Positions 46,568 to 56,327 of a stretch of 64,000 nucleotides of DNA are shown piece after piece. The position numbers and the translations under genes are program-made. How positions within the stretch are numbered: position 1 is the stretch's first letter; each line of letters starts with the position of its first letter. The notes beneath the pieces are model-generated. The model saw only the letters and a program-made list of their open reading frames with translations, ran no database searches and was not told where the DNA came from. Source of the stretch: Pseudomonas syringae (GTDB lineage Bacteria > Pseudomonadota > Gammaproteobacteria > Pseudomonadales > Pseudomonadaceae); the NCBI RefSeq assembly GCF_023278085.1, contig NZ_CP066265.1, forward strand, positions 3,366,001 through 3,430,000, given 5' to 3'.

Positions 46568-47695
46568 TCAGCCCTCCACACGCTCAAACTGCACATCCAG
46601 ACGAATATTCGATGGCTCGTTGATTGCCGCCAGGTACTCCTCCACTGTGACTTCACCCACACAGGCACGCGCTCCAGGAAGTGGACGATAGCCAGAGGCC
46701 ATTTTTGCGCTCAAGGCCACTGCAGCACAACTGGGGATCTCCGGCCCCTTGTCATTCAGCGCCGTCAACTGCGCGCGCATCTGCAACGGTCGGCCGTCGA
46801 GCCCTGCGCCGTCGACATCGATGTACATCGCGCTTTTACGATCACCCAGGTGTTCGAAGCGTGTTCCCCAGCGGTGCAGGCGAACGGCCCACGGTGCAGG
46901 GTCGCGGACCAGTCGCAAACGAATGGCCAGCGCCAGCAACCAGGTTGCAATCACCCCCGACTTGAGCCCCGAGCCCGCCTTGAAGCTCAGGTTCTGCGCT
47001 TCATAGCGCGTGGCGAAGACATCAATATCCGGGGCATCGACGTTGGCCAGTAACCGCGTGCCCATGCCGGGCATCCGACGCAGGGTCAGATCCATCCAGC
47101 CCGATACCTCGTGCACATGGCCGCCCTTGAGCTGGCGGATGGGCCGCCCTGCATAAGCCAGCACGCCAAGCACCGTAGACACCCCCGGCATCTTCGCCGC
47201 AGATGAGATGCCGTGCTCTATCGAATCAATGCGCAAAAAACGCTGACGATGCTGATCAATGATTGCAGCCGAAAGCGTCGGCACCGAACTGCATCCGCTC
47301 AGCAGGCTGACACCGGCATCACGGGCGGCGGCATCAAGCGTCGCGATACCGGAAACAAAGGTCCTGCAGTCTGACAGCTCGCAATAATTGACCCCTGCTT
47401 CAATACAATGCCGCGCCACAGCATAGGACTGCCCCTGAAAAGGCCCGGCCGTATGAATGACCAGATCGATACTCAGAGCGCGCAGCTCGCCGCCCCGGCC
47501 GCCCTGCATGACATCCACGCACCAACTCTGGCAGGGCTTCGCACCCAGTGCTTCCAGCTCGGCAACCCTGGTTGCCAGCTTGCGGCTGTCGCGACCTGAA
47601 ATAACCAGCTCGATACCCGGCATCATCACCAGATGGTTGCAGATCAGGCTGCCGAAGTTACCGTAGCCACCAATGACCACAACCCGAAATGCCAT
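46568..47695 (-). CDS. Saccharopine dehydrogenase-like NAD(P)-binding protein
   Basis: A 375-residue soluble protein. The N-terminal Rossmann fold (VVIGGYGNFGSLICNHL) is followed by VISGRDSRKLATRVAELEALG and a CIEAGVNYCELSD loop typical of saccharopine dehydrogenase-like and trans-acting enoyl reductase-like proteins. The substrate is unknown. First gene of a two-gene unit with the DUF2269 membrane protein. Confidence 0.85.
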   Translation of the reverse strand: MAFRVVVIGGYGNFGSLICNHLVMMPGIELVISGRDSRKLATRVAELEALGAKPCQSWCVDVMQGGRGGELRALSIDLVIHTAGPFQGQSYAVARHCIEAGVNYCELSDCRTFVSGIATLDAAARDAGVSLLSGCSSVPTLSAAIIDQHRQRFLRIDSIEHGISSAAKMPGVSTVLGVLAYAGRPIRQLKGGHVHEVSGWMDLTLRRMPGMGTRLLANVDAPDIDVFATRYEAQNLSFKAGSGLKSGVIATWLLALAIRLRLVRDPAPWAVRLHRWGTRFEHLGDRKSAMYIDVDGAGLDGRPLQMRAQLTALNDKGPEIPSCAAVALSAKMASGYRPLPGARACVGEVTVEEYLAAINEPSNIRLDVQFERVEG

Positions 47696-47952
47696 TTATC
47701 GTCCCTGACGTGCTGGAAGGTAATAAGCCCTGACTCGAATGCTGCGGTGAGTACTGGCCGCGAAGTGTGCGCGCATTATTGATCATTGACCGCATGCCGG
47801 GTAAAAACCCTGTGCTTTTTCTGATCGTAAAAAGAGCCATGACCAGGTGCACTCTCGCGCGCTATTGCCACCCATAAGGCCCCGTTGCGCAATTTGATCA
47901 AGCGGCTGCAGGATGCAACACTCAGACTCTGACCCCGGCCAGTGCGACTCCA

Positions 47953-48471
47953 ATGACGCTCACCTTGCGACGCCTTACCGTAACCGACGCAACCGCCTAT
48001 CGCGCGCTCATGCTCGAAGCCTACACGCGTCATCCGGACGCGTTTACCTCAGACGTGACAGAGCGTGAAACATTGCCCGTCGCGTGGTGGGAAAAACGGC
48101 TCGACGGCAGCCCGACGGCCAGCGAAGCGGTGTTTGCCGCCGTTGAAGATGATCAATTGCTGGGGGTGGCCGGGTTGTCGGTTGAAACCCGAAAAAAGGC
48201 CAGCCACAAAGCCACGGTGTTCGGGATGTACGTGCCCCATGCGCACAGAAACAGAGGCATCGCATCTCAGTTGCTGCACAGCGTGCTGGCGTATGCCAAA
48301 TCCCGGCCCCGGCTTCTGGTTGTTCAGCTCACAGTGACCGAGGGTAATGCCCAAGCACAGGCGTTGTACGAGAGGATGGGGTTTGCCGCATTTGGCGTTG
48401 AACCGTTTGCAGTAGCCGTGGGCAGCCGATTCGTCGCCAAGGTACATATGTGGAAGGATTTGCGGGGGTGA
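47953..48471 (+). CDS. GNAT family N-acetyltransferase
   Basis: A 172-residue single-domain acetyltransferase with the acetyl-CoA motif in YVPHAHRNRGIASQLLHSVL and the C-terminal AQALYERMGFAAFGVEP element of the GNAT fold. The upstream 257 nt hold no supported gene. The acceptor is unknown. Confidence 0.88.
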   Translation: MTLTLRRLTVTDATAYRALMLEAYTRHPDAFTSDVTERETLPVAWWEKRLDGSPTASEAVFAAVEDDQLLGVAGLSVETRKKASHKATVFGMYVPHAHRNRGIASQLLHSVLAYAKSRPRLLVVQLTVTEGNAQAQALYERMGFAAFGVEPFAVAVGSRFVAKVHMWKDLRG

Positions 48472-48505
48472 TCAGCCAAGGTGGCCGATACACGACCCGC
48501 AGGCT

Positions 48506-49228
48506 TCAGCAGCCCAACACCTCTGCGGCATCGGTCAGCGAATCGACGATCACGTCCCAGTCTTGCTCGGCGACCCGATCAGATGTCTGACCGGGCCCAT
48601 GCTCATGGGGGCGCAGAACGAAAACGGTCTTGAAGCCATTGGCTCGCGCGGCCGCCAGGTCAGCATTGTGCGCGGCAACCATAGCCATAGACTCCGGCGG
48701 CAGACCGACCGCTTTTGCGGACTTCAGATAGGTCTGCGGCTGTGGTTTGTAAGTGCCCGCGATTTCTGCGCCAACAATGACATCCCACGGCAACCCGCCG
48801 AACTTCGCAAGGTTGAGCATGCCCGCGATGTGCCCGTTTGACAGCGTACCAATGGAAAATCTGCGTTTTAACCGGGTGAGCCCGGCCACCGAGTCGGGCC
48901 ATGGGTCCAGCCGCTCCCAGGCCTTGTTGAGCTCTGTCAGCTCGAGGTCATGGACGCTGCCGAAATCCACGCCGAGCCTGGAAAGTACGGTTTCGAGATT
49001 TTCCCGATTAAGGACATCGAGCGTCACGAACGGCCGCTCACCTGAACGCACGCGCTGCATGGATGGCTGGTAGAGCCCTCGCCATTGATCGGCAAAGTCG
49101 TGAGGATCGACCTGTATGTCGTGGCGTTTCAGGAAAGGGGCAGCTGCCCGTGCGACGCCGTTTCGCCAGTCCACGACCGTGCCGAATACGTCGAACCCCA
49201 GAAAACCAGTGCCGTCCAGCTTGTTCAT
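48506..49228 (-). CDS. HAD hydrolase, haloacid dehalogenase type II-like
   Basis: A 240-residue HAD-superfamily enzyme. Motif I is FDVFGTVVDWR with the nucleophilic Asp, motif II is GTLSNGH, motif III has the Lys in GTYKPQPQTYL, and motif IV is AHNADLAAARANGF. The layout fits type II haloacid dehalogenases, which displace halide from 2-haloacids, but phosphatase activity is equally possible. ATG at 49228 is preferred to the longer frame from 49255. Confidence 0.85.
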   Translation of the reverse strand: MNKLDGTGFLGFDVFGTVVDWRNGVARAAAPFLKRHDIQVDPHDFADQWRGLYQPSMQRVRSGERPFVTLDVLNRENLETVLSRLGVDFGSVHDLELTELNKAWERLDPWPDSVAGLTRLKRRFSIGTLSNGHIAGMLNLAKFGGLPWDVIVGAEIAGTYKPQPQTYLKSAKAVGLPPESMAMVAAHNADLAAARANGFKTVFVLRPHEHGPGQTSDRVAEQDWDVIVDSLTDAAEVLGC

Positions 49229-49447
49229 AGCGCTACTCCAGAGGGATGCCTGCATCCATTACGTTGCAAACCAGAACTGTTATGCCACAGTCAGCAGACC
49301 GACAAATCCTGCAATAACTCCTGTCTATCCGATAGCGTGTAAATATCTATTTGGCAGGATCACGGCTCAAGCATACTGTCCAGCCATCCGCTATTAGTCT
49401 GACGCCACGATTCTGGCGCTCACTTGATTCCTTTACGAGTTGATCTC

Positions 49448-51088
49448 ATGAAAAAACCGGTTTCTCTGGCAACCCGTATCGGTCTGGGATTTGCCGCCGT
49501 GGTATCGCTACTCATATTGATCACAGCCGTTGGCATTCAGCGCGTTGGCTTCATTGACTCGACACTGGAAGATGTTGGAGAAAATGCCGCAAAGGTTCAG
49601 CGTTACGCGATCAACTTTCGCGGCAGCGTACACAATCGAGCAATAGCCCTGCGTGATGCCGTACTGGTCAACAACGATCAGGACCTGGCAACGCATCTGG
49701 CAGAAATGACCCGACTTGAGAAAGCCTACGTAGACTCCGCTACGCCAATGGATCAGCTGTTTTCCAAGCCCGGCGTGACGGATGAAGAGCGTCAGTTGCT
49801 GCGCGGCATCAAGGAGATCGAGCAGACAACGCTGGCGTCCACCAAAGACGTCATCGCACTGCGTCGCGCAGGTGACATTGCCGGTGCCCAAGCGCTGTTG
49901 CTGCGTCAGGTTTCCGGTAATTACAGTGAGTGGCTGAAACGGATCAACGCTCTGATTGACCATGAGGAAGCGTCGATCCGCTCGCAACTGGACGACGTGC
50001 AGGCAACCGCCAGCCAGTTCAGAGGCTTGATGCTGCTGGCCACTGCATTTGCCGTGCTGCTGAGTATCGTGCTTTCGGTGTTCATCATCCGCTTTGTCAA
50101 ACGAACGCTGGGCGCAGAGCCTGCCGAAGTTGCCGAAGCCATTCAGCGACTGGCCGCAGGCGACCTGCAGCAAACCATCGCGACCGAGCATCCAGGGAGT
50201 GTGATGGGCGTGCTGAAAACCGCGCTGGCTCGCCTCTCCGAGACGATCACTCAAGTCCGCATGGCCGCTCAGGAGGTCAGCCAGTCATCGGCCGTGCTGT
50301 CGGCGGCGTCCTCTGGCAATAACGCTCAGGTCATGGTGCAGACGCGTGAAGCCGAGCAGGTTGCAGCGGCTATAAGTGAGATGGCAGCTACGGTCAATGA
50401 AGTGTCCGGCTACGCGGCACAGGCGGCAGATGCCGCGCGCCTGGCCGACACCGAGGTGGAAACCGGCAATAGCCTGGTGGAAGGCACGACCGCAGCCATC
50501 GAACAACTGGCGGCCACGCTGGTCGAGACGACCAGCACGGTGGAACAGGTATCCCGACACGGCGAGCAGATCGAGACGGTTATCGAGGTAATCAACTCGA
50601 TCGCTTCCCAGACCAACCTGCTGGCCCTCAACGCCGCCATTGAGGCTGCGCGTGCGGGCGAGCACGGTCGGGGCTTTGCCGTGGTGGCGGATGAAGTGCG
50701 CTCCCTGGCGACCCGCACCCAGCAGTCGACGCAGGAAATTCAGGCGATGATCAGCACGCTGCAAGGCGGCACCGAAACCGCCGCGCAGAACATGCGTGAC
50801 AGCTGTGAGCTGGTCAACAAGGCTGTGGCGCAGACACGCAACGCGCAGAGCGCCCTGTCGAAAATCAGCAAGGAGGTCGGCGCGATCAACCACATGAACG
50901 CGCAGATCGCCAGCGCTTCAATTCAGCAAAGTTCGGTGGCCGAAGAGGTCGCGATGAATATCAACAGTATTCATGGATCAACGCTTAAATCGGCCAGCGG
51001 ATCCCAGCAGGTCGCAACAGCCAGCGAAGAGCTGGCCTTGCTCGCAGATCGCCTGACGCAAAAGGTGGCGTTTTTCAGAGCGGGCTGA
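49448..51088 (+). CDS. Methyl-accepting chemotaxis protein (four-helix-bundle type)
   Basis: A 546-residue chemoreceptor. TM1 is near residues 12-30, then ~150 periplasmic residues predicted as a four-helix bundle, then TM2 ([24 protein letters not shown]). A HAMP with [22 protein letters not shown] follows, then the signalling domain with the tip [20 protein letters not shown]. Start ATG at 49448; the frame from 49424 has no better signal. Ligand unknown. Confidence 0.92.
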   Translation: MKKPVSLATRIGLGFAAVVSLLILITAVGIQRVGFIDSTLEDVGENAAKVQRYAINFRGSVHNRAIALRDAVLVNNDQDLATHLAEMTRLEKAYVDSATPMDQLFSKPGVTDEERQLLRGIKEIEQTTLASTKDVIALRRAGDIAGAQALLLRQVSGNYSEWLKRINALIDHEEASIRSQLDDVQATASQFRGLMLLATAFAVLLSIVLSVFIIRFVKRTLGAEPAEVAEAIQRLAAGDLQQTIATEHPGSVMGVLKTALARLSETITQVRMAAQEVSQSSAVLSAASSGNNAQVMVQTREAEQVAAAISEMAATVNEVSGYAAQAADAARLADTEVETGNSLVEGTTAAIEQLAATLVETTSTVEQVSRHGEQIETVIEVINSIASQTNLLALNAAIEAARAGEHGRGFAVVADEVRSLATRTQQSTQEIQAMISTLQGGTETAAQNMRDSCELVNKAVAQTRNAQSALSKISKEVGAINHMNAQIASASIQQSSVAEEVAMNINSIHGSTLKSASGSQQVATASEELALLADRLTQKVAFFRAG

Positions 51089-51106
51089 CGAAGGGGCGGC
51101 TATGCG

Positions 51107-52306
51107 TCAATCTGCGCAGGTGACCTGCTTTGACCTGCGCAGCGAAAATCCTACGGTAGCCATGGACAGCGCGGCACACACCGCGCCGGTCACTATCGCA
51201 GCGGCGAAACCTCCACCTTCGGAGACCAGCCCGCCGATGAATGCCCCGCCGCCAATCGACAGGTTCACCACACAGACCAGCAGCGCCTGAACACCTTCCA
51301 CACGTCCGCTCGAGGCGTCGAAGCACCAAATCTGCGTGGTAATCGGAATCATCCCGAAGGCAAATCCCCAGACCAGTATGACCGGCCACAGCAGCCACGG
51401 ATTGCTGACGAACAGCAGTAATGCGGTCAGCGAGCCCAGCATCAGCAGGGTCATGATCAACACCGAGGTCGGCGCGTTTCTGGCCGCCAGTGCGCCCCCG
51501 GCCAGGTTGCCTGCTACCGCTGCGAGGCCGAAGGCAAACAACAGTAAGCCCAGCGTCTGACCCTTGATATTCGCAGCGTCCTGCACGAAAGGCGCGAGGT
51601 AGGTGTAGGCCGCGAAATGCCCGACATAGATCAGCAGTGCGGCAGCGAACATGCGACGGATCTTTTGCTCGCCTGCCAGCGAAAGCATCTGGCCGATCCC
51701 GGCAGAGCGTTCGCCCGGCAACGCAGGCAGAAGCGCTGCGATCAACAAAGCCACTGCAACCGTCACCACGGCCGCCGTTTCGAATGCGGCGCGCCAGCCA
51801 AACGCTTCGCCGATCAAGGTGCCCGCAGGAATCCCGGCGACTGTGCCGATCGACACGCCCGCCAGCACATACGCCGTTGCCTTGACGCCCTCCCGGCCCG
51901 GCCGCAAGCGAGGTCCGAGCGACCCGGCAATCGTCCAGAACCCTCCCAACGCAAAGCCGAGCAACACCCTGCCAACAAGGGTCAGCCAGAACTGTCCGGA
52001 GAACGCCACAATCAGGTTGGACACCAGCAATATCGACAACAGGCCCAGCAACAGGCGCTTACGGTCGACATGACTGAACAGGGCAATACAGGAAGGCGCA
52101 GAAATAGCCGCGAGGAGGCCGGGAACAGCCATCATCAGGCCCGCGTGGCTGACACTGGTTCCAAGGTCACGAGCGATCTCGGGCAACAGCCCTACGGGGA
52201 GAAATTCAGTGGTGACGGTGGCGAACGATCCAAGCGATACGCTGCCAACGGCCCACCATGAAGCGGGTTGAGTGTCGAGGTTTCCAGCAGTTTCAAAGCG
52301 ACTCAC
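51107..52306 (-). CDS. MFS transporter (DHA1-like efflux)
   Basis: A 399-residue membrane protein with twelve predicted helices. The first loop motif FALGGFWTIAGSLGPRLRPGREG and the early TEFLPVGLLPEIARDLGTS fit the DHA1 drug or sugar efflux branch. The start is placed at the GTG at 52306 (GGAA upstream). The frame continues to a TTG at 52336, which would add ten residues. Convergent with the chemoreceptor. Confidence 0.88.
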   Translation of the reverse strand: MSRFETAGNLDTQPASWWAVGSVSLGSFATVTTEFLPVGLLPEIARDLGTSVSHAGLMMAVPGLLAAISAPSCIALFSHVDRKRLLLGLLSILLVSNLIVAFSGQFWLTLVGRVLLGFALGGFWTIAGSLGPRLRPGREGVKATAYVLAGVSIGTVAGIPAGTLIGEAFGWRAAFETAAVVTVAVALLIAALLPALPGERSAGIGQMLSLAGEQKIRRMFAAALLIYVGHFAAYTYLAPFVQDAANIKGQTLGLLLFAFGLAAVAGNLAGGALAARNAPTSVLIMTLLMLGSLTALLLFVSNPWLLWPVILVWGFAFGMIPITTQIWCFDASSGRVEGVQALLVCVVNLSIGGGAFIGGLVSEGGGFAAAIVTGAVCAALSMATVGFSLRRSKQVTCAD

Positions 52307-52425
52307 AGCGGTTCCAGAATTCAGGTTTTTCGGCAACGGACCAGTTTGACCCGTGCATGGGTGCGAACAACCCTAACGTGTAAACCTGTGCTGAATCCAC
52401 CTTGTCTAGCATGCGCACGCAAAAG

Positions 52426-52480
52426 AGGACGCAGAGCGTCCGGAACGGCATGCCGACGCGGAGCGTCGCACGATAGTTGA
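52426..52480. repeat. Composite palindromic repeat, partial copy 5
   Basis: Half-length copy with GGACGCAGAGCGTCC and CGACGCGGAGCGTCG hairpins. It lies between the MFS gene and the end of the sorbosone-dehydrogenase-like gene. Confidence 0.75.
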
Positions 52481-52493
52481 GATGACTACCGAA

Positions 52494-52522
52494 CGAATGC
52501 CAATGCAGAGCATTGGCATTCG
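52494..52522 (-). terminator. Hairpin after the sorbosone-dehydrogenase-like gene
   Basis: Perfect 13-bp stem (CGAATGCCAATGC / GCATTGGCATTCG) with a 3-nt loop, 15 nt after the stop codon. It is related to the hairpins of the repeat family, and no T-run follows. Confidence 0.55.
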
Positions 52523-52537
52523 AGTCGTAAGCGCCGG

Positions 52538-53830
52538 TTACTTGTTGCGGGTCACTCTCCAGACCGTGTTGGCCAGGTCGTCGGCGATGATCAGCGCGCC
52601 CTTCGGATCGACCGTGACACCCACTGGCCGACCGCGAGTCTTGCCGTCAGCACCCCGGAAACCCGTCGCGAAGTCCACCGGCTCACCCGCTGGGCGGCCA
52701 TTGGCAAACGGCACGAAGATCACCTTGTAGCCAACCGGGTTATCGCGGTTCCAGCTGCCGTGTTCGCCAACGAAAACGCCGTCCGCAAACTTGTCACCCA
52801 TGGCCGGGATGGAGAACGACACGCCCAGTGCGGCAACGTGTGAACCCAGGCTGTAATCGGGTTTGATCGCCGCAGCGACCTTGGCCGGGTTTTGCGGCTG
52901 AGCGCGCGAATCCACGTTCTGGCCCCAATAGCTGTAAGGCCAGCCGTAAAAGGCGCCCTCCTTCACCGACGTCAGGTAATCCGGAACCAGATCAGGCCCC
53001 AGTTCGTCACGCTCGTTGACCACCGTCCACAACTGCCCGGTGCCCGGCTGAATGGCCAGCGCTGTAGGGTTACGCAGGCCGGTCGCGTAAGGCTTGTGAG
53101 CACCCGACGCGGCGTCGATCTGCCAGACCATCGCGCGATCAATCTCGACTTCCATGCCGCGCTCGGTCACGTTACTGTTCGAACCGATACCGACGTAAAG
53201 AAAACGACCATCAGGGCTGACGGTCAGCGCTTTGGTCCAGTGATGGTTGATCGCCGAAGGCAAGTCCGTCACTTTGACCGGCTCGCCGCTCGCCTTGGTC
53301 TGACCGTCCTGATAATCGAAGCGCACCAGAGCGTCCTGGTTGGCGACATACAGTTTGCCATTCGCAAAAGCCAGGCCGTAAGGCGCATTGAGATTTTCAG
53401 CAAAGACCGTCTTCAGCTCGTATTGGCCGTCGCCATCCGCATCCCGCAGCAGCGTCAGGCGGTTGCCGCCTTTGACCTTGGTGTTGCCCTGCGCCTTGAT
53501 GACGCTGGCGATCACATCCTTGGGTTTGAGCTTGGCAGCACTGCCGCCGCGCCCTTCCGCAATAAGGATATCGCCATTGGGCAGCACGATGGACTGACGC
53601 GGAATGCTCAGATCGGTGGCAATCGCGGTAATACTGAAACCCTCGGGTACGGTCGGTTTCTGATCGCCCCACGCAACCGGTTCAGCAATCTTCATGCTTG
53701 GCAGTAGGCCACGTTGCGGCTCTGGCAATTTAGGGTCCGGGCCACGTGCCTGGGTGCTGTCCGCTTCGCCACCACATGCGCTCAGCAACAGAGCCATGCT
53801 CAATGCAGTCAGTGCATGGATATTTTTCAT
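52538..53830 (-). CDS. Sorbosone dehydrogenase-like PQQ/beta-propeller lipoprotein
   Basis: A 430-residue exported protein. It has a lipoprotein signal ending in LLLSACGG, then a six-bladed beta-propeller with glucose/sorbosone dehydrogenase motifs (IPRQSIVLPNGDILIAEGRG, NAPYGLAFANGKLYVAN, GLRNPTALAIQPGTGQLW, EGAFYGWPYSYWG, FVGEHGSWNR). PQQ is the cofactor in biochemically studied relatives. It overlaps the DUF2231 gene by 4 nt (ATGA), so the two form an operon. Substrate unknown. Confidence 0.88.
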   Translation of the reverse strand: MKNIHALTALSMALLLSACGGEADSTQARGPDPKLPEPQRGLLPSMKIAEPVAWGDQKPTVPEGFSITAIATDLSIPRQSIVLPNGDILIAEGRGGSAAKLKPKDVIASVIKAQGNTKVKGGNRLTLLRDADGDGQYELKTVFAENLNAPYGLAFANGKLYVANQDALVRFDYQDGQTKASGEPVKVTDLPSAINHHWTKALTVSPDGRFLYVGIGSNSNVTERGMEVEIDRAMVWQIDAASGAHKPYATGLRNPTALAIQPGTGQLWTVVNERDELGPDLVPDYLTSVKEGAFYGWPYSYWGQNVDSRAQPQNPAKVAAAIKPDYSLGSHVAALGVSFSIPAMGDKFADGVFVGEHGSWNRDNPVGYKVIFVPFANGRPAGEPVDFATGFRGADGKTRGRPVGVTVDPKGALIIADDLANTVWRVTRNK

Positions 53831-54255
53831 TCTGCACCTCCGGAACGCAGGCTGGTCAGCCCGGTCCACGTCGCAACGCAGGCCAGAGCAGTCACGATGA
53901 CTGACAGGATCAGGCCCGACGGCATGACCGCCCAGGCATCTTTTGCATGTTCAAACGCGTTGACCAGCCCCAGCAAAAAGGTCGCCAGCAACAGCAGGAA
54001 ATACGCGACAGGACGCCCTGCCTTATGATCAGCACGAATCAGGTTTACCAACGCAAACAGCAGCGCCAGCCCGCAAAACAGCAGGGCTCCGGCAATCAGC
54101 CAGGCCGCGAAGTTGCTCCACTGGATCTGAAAGGTCTGGTAGTAGGCGATATCACTCAGCAATCCGCCCAGAAACAAAGGCACGGTTCCGGCGAGCAAGG
54201 TCGCGTGTAGCGGACCTGGCGTGCAGCGATAGACGGGATGGGGGGTAACGGTCAT
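53827..54255 (-). CDS. DUF2231 family membrane protein
   Basis: A 142-residue protein with four hydrophobic segments in the DUF2231 pattern: GPLHATLLAGTVPLFLGGLLSD first, then paired helices. Members often occur beside dehydrogenases or cytochromes and may be electron-transfer subunits (inference). AAGGAG precedes the ATG. Overlaps the sorbosone-dehydrogenase-like gene. Confidence 0.85.
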   Translation of the reverse strand: MTVTPHPVYRCTPGPLHATLLAGTVPLFLGGLLSDIAYYQTFQIQWSNFAAWLIAGALLFCGLALLFALVNLIRADHKAGRPVAYFLLLLATFLLGLVNAFEHAKDAWAVMPSGLILSVIVTALACVATWTGLTSLRSGGAE

Positions 54256-54401
54256 GACGGCTCCTTATCGTTCGGCGACCCTGGATCGATGCTCAATGCG
54301 AATGCGCTGGCCTTTCGGGGTCGCGCTGACTGCGCATAAGGAAGGATCATGTTGCCGAAGCGATAGTTCAGCGCTTTTCATTTCGAAATATGTTGAAAGC
54401 T

Positions 54402-54545
54402 TTACAGGCTGGCTGGCGGCTTGTTCCGGCGGCAGCGTTCCGAGCAGTAGCGAACTTCGTCCCAGCAACGCGCCCACTTCTTGCGCCAGGTGAACGGCAG
54501 CCCGCAGACCACGCAGGTTTTGACCGGCAATTCACTCTTTTTCAA
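54402..54545 (-). CDS. DUF2256 small zinc-binding-like protein
   Basis: A 47-residue protein with [14 protein letters not shown] and [10 protein letters not shown], a four-cysteine arrangement expected to bind zinc, characteristic of DUF2256. No ATG fits. The TTG at 54545 overlaps the photolyase stop codon (TTGA) and has GAGAGG upstream, indicating translational coupling. DUF2256 genes are commonly found next to this type of photolyase. Function unknown. Confidence 0.8.
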   Translation of the reverse strand: MKKSELPVKTCVVCGLPFTWRKKWARCWDEVRYCSERCRRNKPPASL

Positions 54546-56080
54546 AGCGCCTCTCCGGCATCCAGTCTGGCCAGTAAATGCTCGCCCCGCTCCCACAGCG
54601 CCTGCTGCTTGGGCTCAGCCATGCGATCAAGGTTTTTATAGATAATCGCCATGCGCTGATTGCGACGCAACAGGTCGCCATGGCGCATCAGGAAATGCCA
54701 GTACAGCGCGTTGAACGGACAGGCATCGTCAGTCGTGCTTTCAGTCACTTTGTACGCGCAACCACGGCAGTAATCAGACATGCGCTTGATGTACTGGCCG
54801 CTGGCACAGTAAGGCTTGGAGCCCAGATAACCACCGTCGGCGTGCATGACCATGCCCAGCGTGTTGGGCAACTCGACCCAGTCGAACGCGTCCATGTAGA
54901 TCGCCAGATACCACTCGCAGATCTGCTCCGGCACGATACCGGCCAGCAACGCAAAGTTGCCGGTCACCATCAGACGTTGAATATGGTGGGCGTAGGCATG
55001 TTTAAGGCTCTGGCCGATCGCCTGGCTCATGCAGTTCATCTTCGTTTCGCCGGTCCAGTAAAATTCCGGAAGCGGCCGCCGGTTGCCGAACAGATTACCG
55101 CTGGCGTAGTCAGGCATTTTCAGCCAGTAGACGCCGCGCACGTATTCCCGCCAGCCAATCAACTGGCGGATAAAGCCTTCAGCGGCATTCAGCGCCACCC
55201 TGCCCGACCAGTACGCAGCCTCCACATCGCTGCAGATCTGGCGCAGGTCCAGCAGGCCGATATTCAGCGCAGCACTGATCCGCGCGTGAAACAGAAAAGG
55301 CTCATCAGTGGCCATCGCGTCCTGATAATCGCCAAACCCGGCCAGGCCATAATCCAGAAAGTATTGCCACAGCGCCTGAGCATCGACGTGCGTGACGGGA
55401 TAGTCGAAGGTTTCCAGCGAGCCGTAATGGCCAGCGAAGCGCTCACCCACCAGCGCCAGCACATCGCGGGTGATGGCATCTGCGGAAAAGCGCATCGGGT
55501 AAGGCGCCGCCACGCCTTTAGGCAGCGCCTTGCGGTTTTCCGCATCGAAATTCCACGCCCCTCCAACCGGCGTGCCGTCGCCATTCAGCAACAGCCCGCT
55601 CTTGCGCCGCATCTCCCGGTAGAAGAACTCCATGCGCAGTTGCTTCTTGCCATGCGCCCACGACGAGAACTCGTCACGGGAACAGAGAAAGCGCGTATCG
55701 GCATGCCAGTGGATCGGCAACCCGCAGTCCTTGATCGACTGCTCCAGCCGCCAGTCGCCGCATTCGGTGACGTGCAGTTCCTCAGCGTGCAGGGCAGCCT
55801 GCCAACGCCGCAATTCTCCGGGCACCGAACCCGCATTGTCAGGATCATCGAGCGTCACGTACTGCACCCGAATCCCACGCTCCCGCAGCGCCTCGGCAAA
55901 ATGCCGCATGGCACTGAAGATCAGTGCGATTTTCTGCGGATGATGCGGCACATGCGTCGCCTCCTCCATCACCTCGACCAGCAGGACCGTGTCGTGTTCG
56001 GGGTTAAGGTTTTGCAGGGAAGCGAGGTCGAAGGAGAGCTGGTCGCCGAGGACGAGATGGAGTCGAGAGGATTGCGTCAT
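54542..56080 (-). CDS. FeS-type cryptochrome/photolyase (PhrB/CryB-like)
   Basis: A 512-residue flavoprotein of the deoxyribodipyrimidine-photolyase-related branch. The N-terminus ([17 protein letters not shown]) and the C-terminal cluster motif ([16 protein letters not shown] and later [10 protein letters not shown]) match iron-sulfur bacterial cryptochromes/photolyases, which repair (6-4) photoproducts. An upstream double TGTAC site suggests light- or stress-controlled transcription. Followed by DUF2256, with the DUF2231/dehydrogenase pair further downstream on the same strand. Confidence 0.93.
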   Translation of the reverse strand: MTQSSRLHLVLGDQLSFDLASLQNLNPEHDTVLLVEVMEEATHVPHHPQKIALIFSAMRHFAEALRERGIRVQYVTLDDPDNAGSVPGELRRWQAALHAEELHVTECGDWRLEQSIKDCGLPIHWHADTRFLCSRDEFSSWAHGKKQLRMEFFYREMRRKSGLLLNGDGTPVGGAWNFDAENRKALPKGVAAPYPMRFSADAITRDVLALVGERFAGHYGSLETFDYPVTHVDAQALWQYFLDYGLAGFGDYQDAMATDEPFLFHARISAALNIGLLDLRQICSDVEAAYWSGRVALNAAEGFIRQLIGWREYVRGVYWLKMPDYASGNLFGNRRPLPEFYWTGETKMNCMSQAIGQSLKHAYAHHIQRLMVTGNFALLAGIVPEQICEWYLAIYMDAFDWVELPNTLGMVMHADGGYLGSKPYCASGQYIKRMSDYCRGCAYKVTESTTDDACPFNALYWHFLMRHGDLLRRNQRMAIIYKNLDRMAEPKQQALWERGEHLLARLDAGEAL

Positions 56081-56104
56081 GGTGGCGTTCGCCCCGATAA
56101 AAGT

Positions 56105-56128
56105 TGTACCAATGTAATTTTTTGTACA
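56105..56128 (-). promoter_or_regulatory. Putative LitR/PplR-type operator of the photolyase gene
   Basis: TGTACC-N12-TGTACA lies 25-48 nt before the photolyase ATG. It fits, with one mismatch, the T(G/A)TACA-N12-TGTA(C/T)A pattern I recall for light-responsive MerR-type PplR/LitR regulators of Pseudomonas. No such regulator is in the window. Confidence 0.5.
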
Positions 56129-56272
56129 AGTATTTCATAGCGCTTTTTATCGATTTCACCCGGCACCCACGTCCGGTTCATGCCTCCACGTCGCTCAAAT
56201 GTGAAAATTTTGTCAACTATTTGGCCGAAGCGTCTTTTTCTGGCAGAAACAACCTGTCACACTAATGCGAAT

Positions 56273-56291
56273 AGTTACCAACATCATTATC
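56273..56291 (+). promoter_or_regulatory. Weak Fur-box candidate before the TonB receptor
   Basis: The right half (CATCATTATC) matches the Fur consensus well and the left half poorly, about 12 of 19 positions overall. It lies ~37 nt before the receptor start, a normal place for iron control. Confidence 0.35.
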
Positions 56292-56327
56292 ATCCGGCCA
56301 TGGACGGCTTCAGGGAGTGTCAGGTTC

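Noticed and set aside
54578..56140. 520-codon antisense frame over the photolyase gene
   Set aside because: The minus-strand photolyase carries the conserved flavin and FeS motifs, whereas the plus-strand product shows none.
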